Source of the DNA: an uncultured Lachnospiraceae bacterium
GTDB taxonomy: Bacteria; Bacillota; Clostridia; Lachnospirales; Lachnospiraceae
NCBI GenBank assembly: GCA_910587105.1
Contig: CAJUMB010000001.1
Location: 1 to 64,000 of the forward strand
Reading direction: 5' to 3'
Length of the DNA stretch: 64,000 bases
Positions 1 to 8,797 of this stretch are shown here, piece by piece. Positions within the stretch are counted from its first letter, which is position 1, and the number at the start of each line of letters is the position of its first letter. Made by a program: the position numbers and the translations under genes. The notes below the pieces were generated by a model. That model saw only the letters and a list, made by a program, of their open reading frames with translations, was not told the origin of the DNA and searched no databases.

Positions 1-19
1 AGCGGTCACAAAGACCGCT
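1..19. terminator. Hairpin at window edge, possible terminator of the small minus-strand gene
   Basis: A perfect 7-bp stem (AGCGGTC / GACCGCT) closes a 5-nt loop. It lies just downstream of the minus-strand gene that stops at 62. Any U-tract on that strand would fall outside the window, so terminator function cannot be confirmed. Confidence 0.35.
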
Positions 20-61
20 AATAAAAAACTTACACATTTAACTTGACAAACCCCATTTTCC

Positions 62-232
62 TCAGGATTGGCGTTCATAAGCCACAAGAGATATGGTTTT
101 CCCCGTGTTCTGGCTCATTTTTTCTTCCAGTTTCTGAATCTCATCACAGCAGTGGCAGCCAGACAGGTCTGCAACCTGGAAATGGTCTTTCTTTACGGCA
201 CTTTCCACAGAATTCAATTGAGAATTGTGCAT
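62..232 (-). CDS. Small Cys-rich hypothetical protein (56 aa)
   Basis: An ATG at 232 follows a clear AGGAGA ribosome binding site (240-245) with 7-nt spacing, and the frame stays open for 56 codons to a TGA at 62-64. The product is hydrophilic and carries a compact Cys cluster (GCHCCDEI, around residues 25-32) followed by a short Lys/Glu-rich helix. There is no signal peptide or membrane segment. The Cys cluster could bind a metal or be redox-active, but I do not recognise the family and assign no function. It stands divergent from the thioesterase gene. The good RBS and open frame are the only support, so it could be a chance ORF. Confidence 0.55.
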   Translation of the reverse strand: MHNSQLNSVESAVKKDHFQVADLSGCHCCDEIQKLEEKMSQNTGKTISLVAYERQS

Positions 233-355
233 GATTTCATCTCCTTTGCAATCGTTATTTATACCAAAAATGCAGTTTCCTGCCTGCCTATTATGTTCAC
301 TTCAGCAATTTTTATTCCCGGAGCGTATCGGAATATTTATTTTTTCCATATCTGG

Positions 356-384
356 TTGACGTTTCCCCATTTCAGTAATATGAT
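356..384 (+). promoter_or_regulatory. Sigma-A promoter of the thioesterase gene
   Basis: TTGACG (356-361), a 17-nt spacer and TATGAT (379-384) lie 32 nt before the start codon at 416. Confidence 0.6.
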
Positions 385-415
385 TACATGTGATTAGACA
401 ATTATGGAGGCGCTT

Positions 416-826
416 ATGAAGCCATATGAACATTTCACACAATATTATGAAACCGACCAGATGGGCATCATCCATCATTCCAATTATATCCGCTGGCTGG
501 AGGAAGCCAGGGTATTTTTTATGGATGAGATTGGGTTTGGGTATGGGCAGATGGAAGAAAAAGGCATTTATTCCCCGGTTTTCGAAGTATCCTGCCAGTA
601 TAAGCACATGGTACGTTTTCATGAAAGTGTACAGATAACCGTCAGTGTGGAAAAATATAATGGGGTGAGGCTGTATCTGAAGTATGAGATTGTCAATAAA
701 GATACCCAGGTTCTCTGTGCCACAGCCAAAAGCACTCACTGTTTTCTGGACCGGGCCCACAATATCGTAATGCTGAAGAAAAGTTATCCACAGCTGGACC
801 GTAAACTGAGAGAGCTGATTTCTTGA
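416..826 (+). CDS. Acyl-CoA thioesterase, hotdog fold (YbgC/4-hydroxybenzoyl-CoA thioesterase family)
   Basis: This 136-aa protein is full length for a single-domain hotdog thioesterase, a cytoplasmic enzyme that hydrolyses acyl-CoA or acyl-ACP thioesters. The family signature is near the N-terminus: YETDQMG followed by HHSNYIRWLEEAR, in which the Asp of the ETD motif is the usual catalytic residue. I chose ATG 416 over ATG 404 because the sequence around 404 forms the GGAGG ribosome binding site for 416. The trpS promoter overlaps the stop codon, so the gene is probably monocistronic. Substrate is unknown; medium-chain or aromatic acyl-CoA are both common in the family. Confidence 0.88.
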   Translation: MKPYEHFTQYYETDQMGIIHHSNYIRWLEEARVFFMDEIGFGYGQMEEKGIYSPVFEVSCQYKHMVRFHESVQITVSVEKYNGVRLYLKYEIVNKDTQVLCATAKSTHCFLDRAHNIVMLKKSYPQLDRKLRELIS

Positions 827-851
827 ACAAACTGGAAGAATATGCTATAGT
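823..851 (+). promoter_or_regulatory. Sigma-A promoter of trpS
   Basis: TTGAAC (823-828), a 17-nt spacer and TATAGT (846-851) lie 25 nt before the trpS ATG. The -35 box overlaps the stop codon of the thioesterase gene. Confidence 0.65.
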
Positions 852-875
852 GTGATGAAATAGGAGGATAGTTCA

Positions 876-1877
876 ATGATTGATGGTAAAAAAGTATTAT
901 TCAGCGGCATGCAGGCCACTGGAAACCTGACCCTGGGAAATTATCTGGGCGCTCTGAAAAACTGGGTGTCTTTAAGCGATGAATACCTGTGTTTCTACAG
1001 TGTGGTAGATATGCATTCTATCACGGTCCGCCAGGACCCAGCGGTGCTGAGAAAGAGAGCCCGCTCTCTGCTGATTTTGTATATTGCGGCAGGTCTGGAC
1101 CCGGAGAAAAACTGTCTGTATTATCAGTCCCATGTGTCCGGCCACGCGGAGCTGAGCTGGATTTTAAACTGCTTCACTTATATGGGGGAATTAAACCGTA
1201 TGACTCAGTTCAAGGACAAAGCGTCCAAACATGGGGATAACATCAATGCTGGTTTGTTTACGTATCCGGTGCTGATGGCTGCGGATATTCTGCTCTACCA
1301 GGCCGATGTGGTTCCGGTGGGGGCAGATCAGATGCAGCATCTGGAGATCACCCGGGATATTGCCGAGCGTTTTAACAACATTTACGGAGATGTATTTACA
1401 ATTCCAGAGGCCTATGTGGGCAAAGTGGGTGCCAGGATCATGAGTCTCCAGGACCCGTCTAAAAAAATGTCCAAGTCTGATGAGAATCCCAACGGAAGCA
1501 TCTATCTCATGGACGACGCAGATACCGTTATGCGCAAATGCAAGCGTGCGGTTACCGACTCGGAAGGGACATTTCTTTACAGGGAGGAGCAGCCTGGGCT
1601 GAAGAACCTCATTGATATCTACAGCGTCTGCACAGGAAAGACACCAGATGAGGTGGTGCAGGAGTTCGACGGCAGAGGGTATGGGGATTTCAAAATGGCT
1701 GTGGGAGAGGCTGTCACCTCCATTTTGAATCCCCTGCAGAAAGAGGCGGCCCGGCTGGAAAAGGAAAAGGCTTATGTAGATTCTATTATTAAAGAAAATG
1801 CAGAAAAAGCCGGTTATTATGCCAGAAAAACCCTGCGGAAGGTGCAGAAAAAAGTGGGCTTCCCCGTCAGGGTATAA
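876..1877 (+). CDS. trpS: Tryptophan--tRNA ligase
   Basis: Class Ic aminoacyl-tRNA synthetase that charges tRNA-Trp using ATP. The 333-aa length is normal for a bacterial TrpS. The HIGH-type motif appears as TGNLTLGNYLGA near residues 15-26 and the KMSKS loop as KKMSKSDENP near 195-204. An AGGAGG ribosome binding site precedes ATG 876. No T-box leader is visible in the short 5' region. It is followed closely by an alcohol dehydrogenase and an aldehyde dehydrogenase on the same strand, which may be co-transcribed although the functions are unrelated. Confidence 0.97.
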   Translation: MIDGKKVLFSGMQATGNLTLGNYLGALKNWVSLSDEYLCFYSVVDMHSITVRQDPAVLRKRARSLLILYIAAGLDPEKNCLYYQSHVSGHAELSWILNCFTYMGELNRMTQFKDKASKHGDNINAGLFTYPVLMAADILLYQADVVPVGADQMQHLEITRDIAERFNNIYGDVFTIPEAYVGKVGARIMSLQDPSKKMSKSDENPNGSIYLMDDADTVMRKCKRAVTDSEGTFLYREEQPGLKNLIDIYSVCTGKTPDEVVQEFDGRGYGDFKMAVGEAVTSILNPLQKEAARLEKEKAYVDSIIKENAEKAGYYARKTLRKVQKKVGFPVRV

Positions 1878-1888
1878 GGAAAAATCAT

Positions 1889-3091
1889 ATGTTTATGTTA
1901 AGAAAGATTTACTGCAGGACATTTCAGCTTGTTTTTAAGGCGGCGCTGCCGTTCCTGCCGTACCGGAAACCGAAAATCATCTCGTCTGTGGCAGGCATCG
2001 CTAAAGTGTGCAGGGAGAATCACATTCATTCTGTCATGATTGTGACGGACAAGGGAATCCGTCGTCTGGGCCTTACGGTTTTTCTGGAAAAGACCCTCAC
2101 TGAGCATGGAATTTCCTATTATATCTATGACCGTACTGTAGCCAATCCCACCATCTGGAATGTGGAGGAAGCGCGCAGGATGTATCTCTGGCACGGGGCG
2201 CAGGCAATCATTGCCTTTGGGGGAGGTTCCTCCATGGATTGTGCCAAGGCAGCAGGGGCCAGAATTGTAAAACCCAGGCAGAGTGTCAGCCAGATGAAAG
2301 GGCTTTTGAAAGTACACAAAAAACTCCCCCTGTTAATTGCCGTTCCCACCACCGCTGGAACAGGGAGCGAGACCACTCTGGCTGCGGTGATTACGGACAG
2401 CAGAAAACACCACAAATATCCCATCAATGATTTCAGCCTGATTCCCCGCTATGCTGTGCTGGATTACCATGAGACATTGGGACTGCCGGCCAATCTCACT
2501 GCCTCCACTGGCATGGACGCTCTGACACACGCGGTGGAAGCATACATTGGCGGGACTACCACCAAGGAAACAAGGAAGATGGCGGAAGAAGCTGTGCGGC
2601 TGGTTCATAAGTATCTGAAAGCAGCCTATGACAATGGCCAGGACAAGCGGGCCAGAAAGGGCATGCTGCGGGCGGCTTATTTTGCAGGGGTGGCGTTTAC
2701 CAAGTCTTATGTGGGGTATGTCCACGCTGTGGCCCATTCCCTGGGGGGACAATATGGAATTCCCCACGGGCTGGCCAACGCAGTGGTTCTTCCCATTGTC
2801 CTGCGCATGTACGGGACTTCCTGTGAAAAGAAACTGGCAGAACTGGCGTGGAAATCCAAAATTGCAGATCCAGGGACAAAGAAAAAACAGGCGGCAGGCC
2901 AATTCATAGACTGGATTCAGGAGATGAATGATTCTATGGGCATTCCCCGCCATTTTCCGGAGATCAAAAAGAGAGATATTCCCAGAATGGCCCGCCATGC
3001 AGATAAAGAGGGAAATCCCCTGTATCCTGTTCCCAAATTGATGAATCAGAGGGAACTGGCGGAAATTTATATAAAAGTGAAAGGAAATTAG
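1889..3091 (+). CDS. Iron-containing (group III) alcohol dehydrogenase
   Basis: A 400-aa NAD(P)-dependent alcohol dehydrogenase of the Fe-ADH family, interconverting aldehydes and alcohols in the cytoplasm. The nucleotide-binding GGGSSMDCAK motif is near residues 111-120, PTTAGTGSE near 152-160, and the metal-ligand histidines lie in HAVEAY, HAVAHSLGG and PHGLAN. It begins 11 nt after trpS and ends 3 nt before an aldehyde dehydrogenase gene, so the two probably form an alcohol-aldehyde-acid redox pair. Substrate cannot be read from sequence; butanol, ethanol and propanediol dehydrogenases all look similar. Confidence 0.92.
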   Translation: MFMLRKIYCRTFQLVFKAALPFLPYRKPKIISSVAGIAKVCRENHIHSVMIVTDKGIRRLGLTVFLEKTLTEHGISYYIYDRTVANPTIWNVEEARRMYLWHGAQAIIAFGGGSSMDCAKAAGARIVKPRQSVSQMKGLLKVHKKLPLLIAVPTTAGTGSETTLAAVITDSRKHHKYPINDFSLIPRYAVLDYHETLGLPANLTASTGMDALTHAVEAYIGGTTTKETRKMAEEAVRLVHKYLKAAYDNGQDKRARKGMLRAAYFAGVAFTKSYVGYVHAVAHSLGGQYGIPHGLANAVVLPIVLRMYGTSCEKKLAELAWKSKIADPGTKKKQAAGQFIDWIQEMNDSMGIPRHFPEIKKRDIPRMARHADKEGNPLYPVPKLMNQRELAEIYIKVKGN

Positions 3092-3094
3092 ATC

Positions 3095-4474
3095 ATGCAG
3101 AAAGAAGAACTCCTGGAAATTCTGTCGAAACAGAAAAAATTCTTCGCATCCGGTAAGACTTTTGACATTTCCTTTAGAATTAAGGCTCTCACACGGCTGG
3201 AGCAGAGTATTCTCAAATATGAAGACAGGCTTAGCAGAGCACTGCAGCAGGATCTGGGAAAATCAGAGGCGGAGTCCTATATGTGTGAGATTGGTCTCAC
3301 TTTATCTGAGCTTCGTTTCGTGCGAAAACATATCCCGGCCTGGAGCAGTAACCGGACAGTGCCCACACCCCTGGCACAATTTCATGGGAAAAGTTTTACC
3401 GTGCAGGAGCCTTACGGAACCGTATTGATCATGTCCCCCTGGAATTATCCTGTGCTTTTGACTTTGGAGCCGTTAATCGGAGCCATGGCCGCAGGCAACT
3501 GCTGCGTGGTAAAACCATCCGCCTATTCTCCGGCGGTTTCTAAGGTGCTTGCGGAAATGATCAGTGAAGCCTTTCCTGGGAAATATATATCTGTTGTGAA
3601 GGGCGGGAGAGAGGAAAACCAGGCACTGCTGGAACAGGAATTTGACTATATCTTCTTTACCGGAGGCGTGAACGTGGGAAAACTGGTCATGGAAAAGGCG
3701 GCGGCTCATCTGACCCCGGTCACCCTGGAACTGGGAGGGAAAAGCCCCTGCATCGTAGACCATACGGCCAATCTGAAACTGGCGGCCAGAAGAATCGTAT
3801 TTGGAAAATACTTAAACTGCGGACAGACCTGCGTAGCGCCGGATTATGTGTTAGTGGAGCAATGTGTAAAAGACAAATTTCTGGAGTATGTGAAAAAGGA
3901 AATCATCCGTATGTACGGGGAATCTCCCCTGGACAATCCAGATTACGGAAAGATGGTAAATCAAAAACATTTTGAACGGGTGCTGGGATTGATTGACCTG
4001 TCAAAAACGGTGCATGGCGGCAGAAGCTGTGCAGAGACCCTTCAGATCGCCCCATCAGTCATGGATGGTGTTACGGAACATGATGCAGTCATGCAGGAAG
4101 AAATCTTCGGCCCTGTACTGCCCGTGCTGGCAGTCAATTCCGTAGAAGAAGCGTATCAATTTGTAAAAAAACGCCCCAAACCGCTGGCTTTGTATCTGTT
4201 TACTGCTGACCAGGAGACAGAACAGCGGTTTTTGAGAGAGGTGCCTTTCGGCGGCGGATGTGTCAATGACACTATTATTCACCTGGCCACCCCGTACATG
4301 GGGTTCGGCGGTGTAGGGGGAAGCGGTATGGGTTCCTATCACGGACGAAAAAGTTTTGACACGTTCAGCCATGAGAAAAGCATTGTGAAAAAGCATACCT
4401 GGATCGATCTGCCCATGAGATACCAGCCTTATGCAAAATGGAAACAGAAACTGATAAGGATGTTTGTAAAATAA
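3095..4474 (+). CDS. NAD(P)-dependent aldehyde dehydrogenase
   Basis: A 459-aa aldehyde dehydrogenase in the class 3 (fatty/aromatic aldehyde) length range, oxidising aldehydes to acids. The cofactor-binding SPWNYP motif is near residue 114, the active-site Glu motif LELGGKSP near 211-218, and the nucleophilic Cys is C245 in NCGQTC. The ATG follows the previous stop by 3 nt with an AAGGAA ribosome binding site inside the end of that gene, indicating translational coupling. A hydrophobic C-terminal anchor, as seen in some class 3 enzymes, is not obvious. Substrate unknown. Confidence 0.93.
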   Translation: MQKEELLEILSKQKKFFASGKTFDISFRIKALTRLEQSILKYEDRLSRALQQDLGKSEAESYMCEIGLTLSELRFVRKHIPAWSSNRTVPTPLAQFHGKSFTVQEPYGTVLIMSPWNYPVLLTLEPLIGAMAAGNCCVVKPSAYSPAVSKVLAEMISEAFPGKYISVVKGGREENQALLEQEFDYIFFTGGVNVGKLVMEKAAAHLTPVTLELGGKSPCIVDHTANLKLAARRIVFGKYLNCGQTCVAPDYVLVEQCVKDKFLEYVKKEIIRMYGESPLDNPDYGKMVNQKHFERVLGLIDLSKTVHGGRSCAETLQIAPSVMDGVTEHDAVMQEEIFGPVLPVLAVNSVEEAYQFVKKRPKPLALYLFTADQETEQRFLREVPFGGGCVNDTIIHLATPYMGFGGVGGSGMGSYHGRKSFDTFSHEKSIVKKHTWIDLPMRYQPYAKWKQKLIRMFVK

Positions 4475-4512
4475 GTCCTGGCGGGAGACGGAAACCGGGA
4501 AATGAAAATGAA

Positions 4513-4553
4513 GCCGCAGAATCTGTAAACACCGGAGACTGCGGCCTTTCCAT
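4513..4553. terminator. Weak hairpin between convergent genes
   Basis: A 7-bp stem (GCCGCAG 4513-4519 / CTGCGGC 4539-4545) with a 19-nt loop is followed by a T/C-rich run. It lies between the convergent aldehyde dehydrogenase and flavoprotein genes. The long loop makes it a weak terminator candidate. Confidence 0.35.
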
Positions 4554-4562
4554 ACTCTTTCC

Positions 4563-5354
4563 CTATTTCCGGTATGTAATGACCGTAGTTTTTGACAAAT
4601 GTTTTCCTATCATATAAATAAGTATTCCAAAAAAACGTTTATAAATTGGAATCGGTATACCAGGGGCATACTGCATTCCCAGATACCGGGGCCAGAAGTG
4701 ATTATCCTCAGTGGGATATTCTTTTTCCCCTGCATTTCCCACACATAGGGCCTGAAAAAGATTAAAAGGGATCAGCACACCAATGGAAGGGGGATGCATT
4801 CTGCCTGATTTCACATCCAGATAGAATCTGCGGACAGCTTTTTCAGCCTTTCGAAGATCTTTCCCGGCAGGTTCGTAGGCATTCCAGCTCAGCGCAGTGA
4901 CTGGCAGCTGATAGCATTTGTTGAATCCCCATCCGGGAAGTGTGGCGGCCAGTGCTTTTGTGGTACTGCTGGCAGATATGCCTCCAGTGGTGCAGACAAT
5001 AAGGGCTTTTTTATGGAAATACCGGGGACGGTGCAGCATGAATGCCATATGGTCTGTAAAATTTTTCATGACACCTGTGAGATGTCCCTGAAAACATGAC
5101 ACAGAAAAGACAACCCCATCACTTCTTTCTATCATGTCCATGACAGGCTGGACAATCTCATGATGGGGACAGAACCTATGTCCGTTTCGGAAGCAGTTAC
5201 TGCAGCCAGTGCAGAACGGAAGGTTCAGCTCCATTAAATGCACCTCCTGAAATTCAATGGCAGAATCATAAACAGCCAGCATTTCTTTCACCCTTTGGGT
5301 CAGCTTCCAAGTGTTTCCTTTATGGGGACTTCCGTTCACAAGTAATAGTTTCAT
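4563..5354 (-). CDS. Flavodoxin-fold NAD(P)H-dependent FMN reductase / iron-sulfur flavoprotein-like protein
   Basis: A 263-aa cytoplasmic flavoprotein. The N-terminus (LLLVNGSPHKGNT, residues 3-15) is the FMN phosphate-binding loop of the NADPH-dependent FMN reductase family, and a later segment (CTTGGISASST) is typical of its isoalloxazine-binding loop. Around residues 48-60 lies a Cys motif, FCTGCSNCF, with a further Cys soon after, as in iron-sulfur flavoproteins. AGGAGG precedes the ATG. It lies 12 nt downstream of the AraC-type gene and is probably co-transcribed with it, suggesting a redox function linked to the divergent sugar operon. Electron partner and substrate are unknown. Confidence 0.85.
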   Translation of the reverse strand: MKLLLVNGSPHKGNTWKLTQRVKEMLAVYDSAIEFQEVHLMELNLPFCTGCSNCFRNGHRFCPHHEIVQPVMDMIERSDGVVFSVSCFQGHLTGVMKNFTDHMAFMLHRPRYFHKKALIVCTTGGISASSTTKALAATLPGWGFNKCYQLPVTALSWNAYEPAGKDLRKAEKAVRRFYLDVKSGRMHPPSIGVLIPFNLFQALCVGNAGEKEYPTEDNHFWPRYLGMQYAPGIPIPIYKRFFGILIYMIGKHLSKTTVITYRK

Positions 5355-5366
5355 TTTTGTCCTCCT

Positions 5367-6230
5367 TTAGTTTTTAAAACCTTTGGGATTGTAATATTTA
5401 CGGAACATCCGCGGCGTGACGGCATTTTTAGACTTGAAAGCACGGATAAACTGGGTACTGCTGGTAAAGCCGCATTCCTCAGCAATCTGCTGAATATTCA
5501 GGGTGGATTCTATCAGCAGTGTTTTTGCCCTCTGCAGCTGCAGGGACAGGAGATAGCTGTGGGGAGTCTGACCCATCTTTTCCTTGAAAAGTCTGGAGAA
5601 ATAATGGGGGTTTAGAGAAACTGCCCCTGCAATCTGCTCCACTGAGGGTGCTTCGCGATAGTGCTGTGACATATAGTGGACTGCAGATTTTACAGCAGGT
5701 GATTCATTCAGCGGGGGATGTATAGTTAATCTGGTTAAAATATCATAGATGTAAGCAGACAGACGGTGTTCATTGCTGTCTTTATTTTTTATATGATTTA
5801 AAATATTGTCCAGTAACAATGAAATTTCTAATTTATCAGAATGTTTGACGCCGTTTTTTGACAAGAGTTCATAATAAACATTTGTAAAAGCTCCCTCAAA
5901 ATGAAGCCATTGAAAAGTCACCAATTTTTCTGCCCAGTATTGGTGTGGTATACTGCAGTCTAAAAATATAACCTCATCTTTCCGTGCAATCTGATGTCTT
6001 CCATTACATTTTACATGCAGCTCCCCTTCAAGAATATAGAACAGTAAATATACTTTTGGATAATCTTTTAAGCGGCTTACCCGGTAAGGAATATCACAGG
6101 TATAAACCGCGCCCCAATACGGATAAAACAAATGTTTTTTGGCAAAATCAGATGCCTCATGAAAATAAATTCCGTCTTTTTCAATAATCCCCGATTCAAT
6201 CAGGATCGGTTCAATTTTACAGTTATTCAC
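5367..6230 (-). CDS. AraC-family transcriptional regulator with cupin-type sensor domain
   Basis: A 287-aa regulator. The N-terminal part (about residues 15-150) has the cupin-like pattern of a sugar-sensing AraC domain, and the C-terminus (about 190-285) has two helix-turn-helix units (EQIAGAVSLNPHYFSRLFKE and NIQQIAEECGFTSSTQFIR). I chose GTG 6230 because GGGAGG sits 6 nt upstream; an in-frame GTG at 6251 overlaps or precedes that site. It is divergent from the URO-D/dehydrogenase/ABC operon and upstream of a flavoprotein gene, so it most likely activates the sugar operon in response to its substrate. Confidence 0.9.
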   Translation of the reverse strand: MNNCKIEPILIESGIIEKDGIYFHEASDFAKKHLFYPYWGAVYTCDIPYRVSRLKDYPKVYLLFYILEGELHVKCNGRHQIARKDEVIFLDCSIPHQYWAEKLVTFQWLHFEGAFTNVYYELLSKNGVKHSDKLEISLLLDNILNHIKNKDSNEHRLSAYIYDILTRLTIHPPLNESPAVKSAVHYMSQHYREAPSVEQIAGAVSLNPHYFSRLFKEKMGQTPHSYLLSLQLQRAKTLLIESTLNIQQIAEECGFTSSTQFIRAFKSKNAVTPRMFRKYYNPKGFKN

Positions 6231-6384
6231 AGCGCCTCCCGCAAACGTCACAAAATGTATATAAATAGTAAATATAATCTGATGAAATCTAATTTTTTAC
6301 ATTCTATACTATTTGATAGAAAAAGTAAATACAGAACAGACAAGACAGTATATGTCTGAAATAATGGCAAAGGAGAAAAGAAAT
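6231..6384. promoter_or_regulatory. Divergent intergenic control region (AraC gene / sugar operon)
   Basis: This A+T-rich 154-bp segment separates two divergent operons. TATAAT (6273-6278) and TATACT (6305-6310) could be -10 boxes on the + strand, but neither has a good -35 box, which fits activator-dependent transcription. No clear pair of direct repeats for the AraC protein could be picked by eye. Confidence 0.45.
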
Positions 6385-7716
6385 ATGGATAGTACTGAAA
6401 AAATCTCTGGGAAAGGAGGGGAACTTTTCAGAGAGCAGTATCTTTATCAACATCCAAGCGTTGCGAAAATGGAGACGGATTTTAAATTTGATGAAAATGA
6501 TAAAACAATTCTCAGACAGCTTGCAGAGAAAACAGCATCTATAGCAAAAACCCAAGCTATGAGAGATAAAAAGAGGATCTGGAAGGAAAATCATGATTTA
6601 AAAAGTACAACGCCTCCTGTGTTTGTGGATCCAGAAAATGGATGGAATGAGATCCTCACAGACGAAGTTTTTCTCTGTAAAGACCCCCTGGCAAGAACCT
6701 GGGAAAATACTCTTCGGAAAAAGATTTACTCTGCCGAAGTCATTCAGGATGATACGGTTGTCACAAAGGATTTTCATGTACCCTGGTACTGGACAGATAA
6801 TGGATTTGGCCTGGAACCATTGATTGAGCATACGGATATCAAAGGAGGGGCTTACCACGTATTGCCTGCGGTCAAAGATTATGAAGAAGATTTCCGCAGA
6901 TTACATTTTCCTGAAATCGCTGTAGACAGAGAAAAAAGTATGCAGATTATGGACTGTGCAAAGGATGTATTCGGAGATATTTTAGATTGCCGTTTTTCCA
7001 TGAAATGGCAGTGGGACGATTCTTTTTTGGACCATTACGTAGAACTCAGAGGGATGGAAGATTTTATGTGCGATTTCGTATTGGAACCGGAGTGGGTGGA
7101 CCGCATGATGAAATTCTTGACAGAAGGCTCTATAAGGCGGTTTGAATGGCTGGAAGAAAACGGACTGCTGTCGCTGAATAATGATGATACCTATCTGGGC
7201 ACGGGAGGACAGGGCTATACATCAGACCTTCCCGCCGATGATTTCACCGGGAAAGTACGGACAAAAGATATGTGGCTGACACTGCAGGCACAGGAGACCG
7301 TATCTGTGGACCCGGATATGTTCGGCGAATATATCCTTCCCCATTTTATCCGGCTTGCAGAGCGTTTTGGGCTGGTGCATTATGGTTGTTGTGAGCCATT
7401 CGATACCCGCTGGAAATATCTGAAACAGATTCCCAACCTGCGCCATGTATCCGTATCCCCCTGGGCAAAGTATGAGCTTGTTCCGGAACTGCTGGGTAAA
7501 AAATATGTGGCAAGCGTAAAATTAAAGCCAACTCCTCTTGCCATGCCCAAAATGAATGAGGAACATGTGAGAAAAGAGTGCCGCCGGGCAGTGGAAGAGA
7601 CCTACGGAGGTATCTGCGAATTTATTATGAAGGATAATCATACCATTGGAAATAATCCGGATAATTTAATCCGCTGGACACAGATTATGCGGGAGGAAAT
7701 CGCCCGAAAGTATTAA
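6385..7716 (+). CDS. Uroporphyrinogen decarboxylase (URO-D) superfamily protein
   Basis: A 443-aa protein with the C-terminal pattern of URO-D/cobamide-methyltransferase TIM barrels (HYGCCEPFDTRW, then LRHVSVSPWAKYE, then EFIMKDNHTIG). It is about 90 residues longer than HemE, and it is the first gene of a sugar-uptake operon, so haem synthesis is unlikely. Related proteins act on methylated corrinoids or remain uncharacterised in sugar-utilisation loci. I chose ATG 6385 because AGGAG (6371-6375) is well spaced before it; upstream in-frame starts lack a site. It probably processes the sugar, cyclitol or O-methylated compound imported by the downstream transporter, but the reaction is unknown. 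Confidence 0.78.
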   Translation: MDSTEKISGKGGELFREQYLYQHPSVAKMETDFKFDENDKTILRQLAEKTASIAKTQAMRDKKRIWKENHDLKSTTPPVFVDPENGWNEILTDEVFLCKDPLARTWENTLRKKIYSAEVIQDDTVVTKDFHVPWYWTDNGFGLEPLIEHTDIKGGAYHVLPAVKDYEEDFRRLHFPEIAVDREKSMQIMDCAKDVFGDILDCRFSMKWQWDDSFLDHYVELRGMEDFMCDFVLEPEWVDRMMKFLTEGSIRRFEWLEENGLLSLNNDDTYLGTGGQGYTSDLPADDFTGKVRTKDMWLTLQAQETVSVDPDMFGEYILPHFIRLAERFGLVHYGCCEPFDTRWKYLKQIPNLRHVSVSPWAKYELVPELLGKKYVASVKLKPTPLAMPKMNEEHVRKECRRAVEETYGGICEFIMKDNHTIGNNPDNLIRWTQIMREEIARKY

Positions 7717-7754
7717 AAACATCAGACATAGAACAACAAGAGGAGGATAATAGA

Positions 7755-8768
7755 TTGAAAAAGTTAAAAATAGGCGTGATCGGCATGGGACGTCTGGGAT
7801 ATGAACATGCCTGCAATATTGCGAATCGAGTTCCCCAAGCAGAGCTTACCGCTATCTGTGATGCGGATTTAAAGCGTGCGGAGTCTGCGGCAGAAGAACT
7901 GGGAGTCACTGCTGTTTATACAAACCCTAAAGAGCTCTGCAGCGATCCGGAAGTAGAGGCTGTGGCAATTGTTACAGATACCAGCTCCCATGTGGAAATG
8001 ATCGGCTATGCTATGGATGCCGGAAAACATGTATTCTGTGAAAAGCCTCTGGCAGAGAATGTAGAAAAATGCCTGGCAGCTGAAAAAATTGCAGAAGCAC
8101 ATCCAGAACTGATTTTTATGCTGGGTTTTATGCGCCGTTATGACCATTCTTACCAGATAGCAAAGCGGAAAATAGAAGATGGCGAAATTGGGGATATTAT
8201 ACTGGTGCGGAGTTATTCCCAGGATCCCATATCTATTATTGAGGGTACACTGCAGTTTGCTCCCCGGTCAGGAGGGCAGTTCATTGATATGTCCATACAT
8301 GACATCGACCTGATCCGCTGGCTGACAGAATCTGAGCCCAGAAATCTATGGGCAATCGGCGGATGTTATGAATTTAAACAGTATAAGGAGTGGGATGACG
8401 GCGATAATGCTGCCTGTATGATGCAGTGTGAAAATGACACCATGGCATTTTTATTTGCCGGCCGCGCAGCAGCACACGGTTCCCATGTGGAGACAGAAAT
8501 TGTGGGTACGCGGGGGACCCTGCGTATTTCGTCAGTCCCTGCAGATTCTATGGTGGAAGTGATGAACTCTCATGGTGTCTGCCATGAATGTTATCAGGAT
8601 TTTATCAGCCGGTGGCACAATGCATATGTTGCAGAAATGGAAGAATTCTGCGCCTGTGTCAGGGAAAATCGAAAAGCATCTCCAACTGTCTATGACGGTA
8701 CGAAGAATACCCGTATTGCTTTTCAATGTAAAGAATCGTTTCTAAATAACCGAATGCTCACTTTATAA
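7755..8768 (+). CDS. Gfo/Idh/MocA-family NAD(P)-dependent dehydrogenase (myo-inositol dehydrogenase-like)
   Basis: A 337-aa oxidoreductase. The N-terminal Rossmann motif is GVIGMGRLGYEHA (residues 7-19) and the EKP motif at residues 96-98 (FCEKPLA) holds the family's catalytic Lys. Members oxidise inositols or pyranoses at a ring carbon, or act on UDP-sugars and glycosides. The start is TTG 7755, with GAGGAGG placed 8 nt upstream; no in-frame ATG fits better. It lies between the URO-D-like gene and the ABC transporter genes, so it likely oxidises the imported sugar or cyclitol. The exact substrate cannot be deduced. Confidence 0.88.
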   Translation: MKKLKIGVIGMGRLGYEHACNIANRVPQAELTAICDADLKRAESAAEELGVTAVYTNPKELCSDPEVEAVAIVTDTSSHVEMIGYAMDAGKHVFCEKPLAENVEKCLAAEKIAEAHPELIFMLGFMRRYDHSYQIAKRKIEDGEIGDIILVRSYSQDPISIIEGTLQFAPRSGGQFIDMSIHDIDLIRWLTESEPRNLWAIGGCYEFKQYKEWDDGDNAACMMQCENDTMAFLFAGRAAAHGSHVETEIVGTRGTLRISSVPADSMVEVMNSHGVCHECYQDFISRWHNAYVAEMEEFCACVRENRKASPTVYDGTKNTRIAFQCKESFLNNRMLTL

Positions 8769-8797
8769 ATCATTCAAACAAAATGGGAGGTATTACA

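Noticed and set aside
6385..7716. HemE (haem biosynthesis uroporphyrinogen decarboxylase)
   Set aside because: The protein is much longer than HemE, stands in a sugar-uptake operon, and no other haem genes are near.
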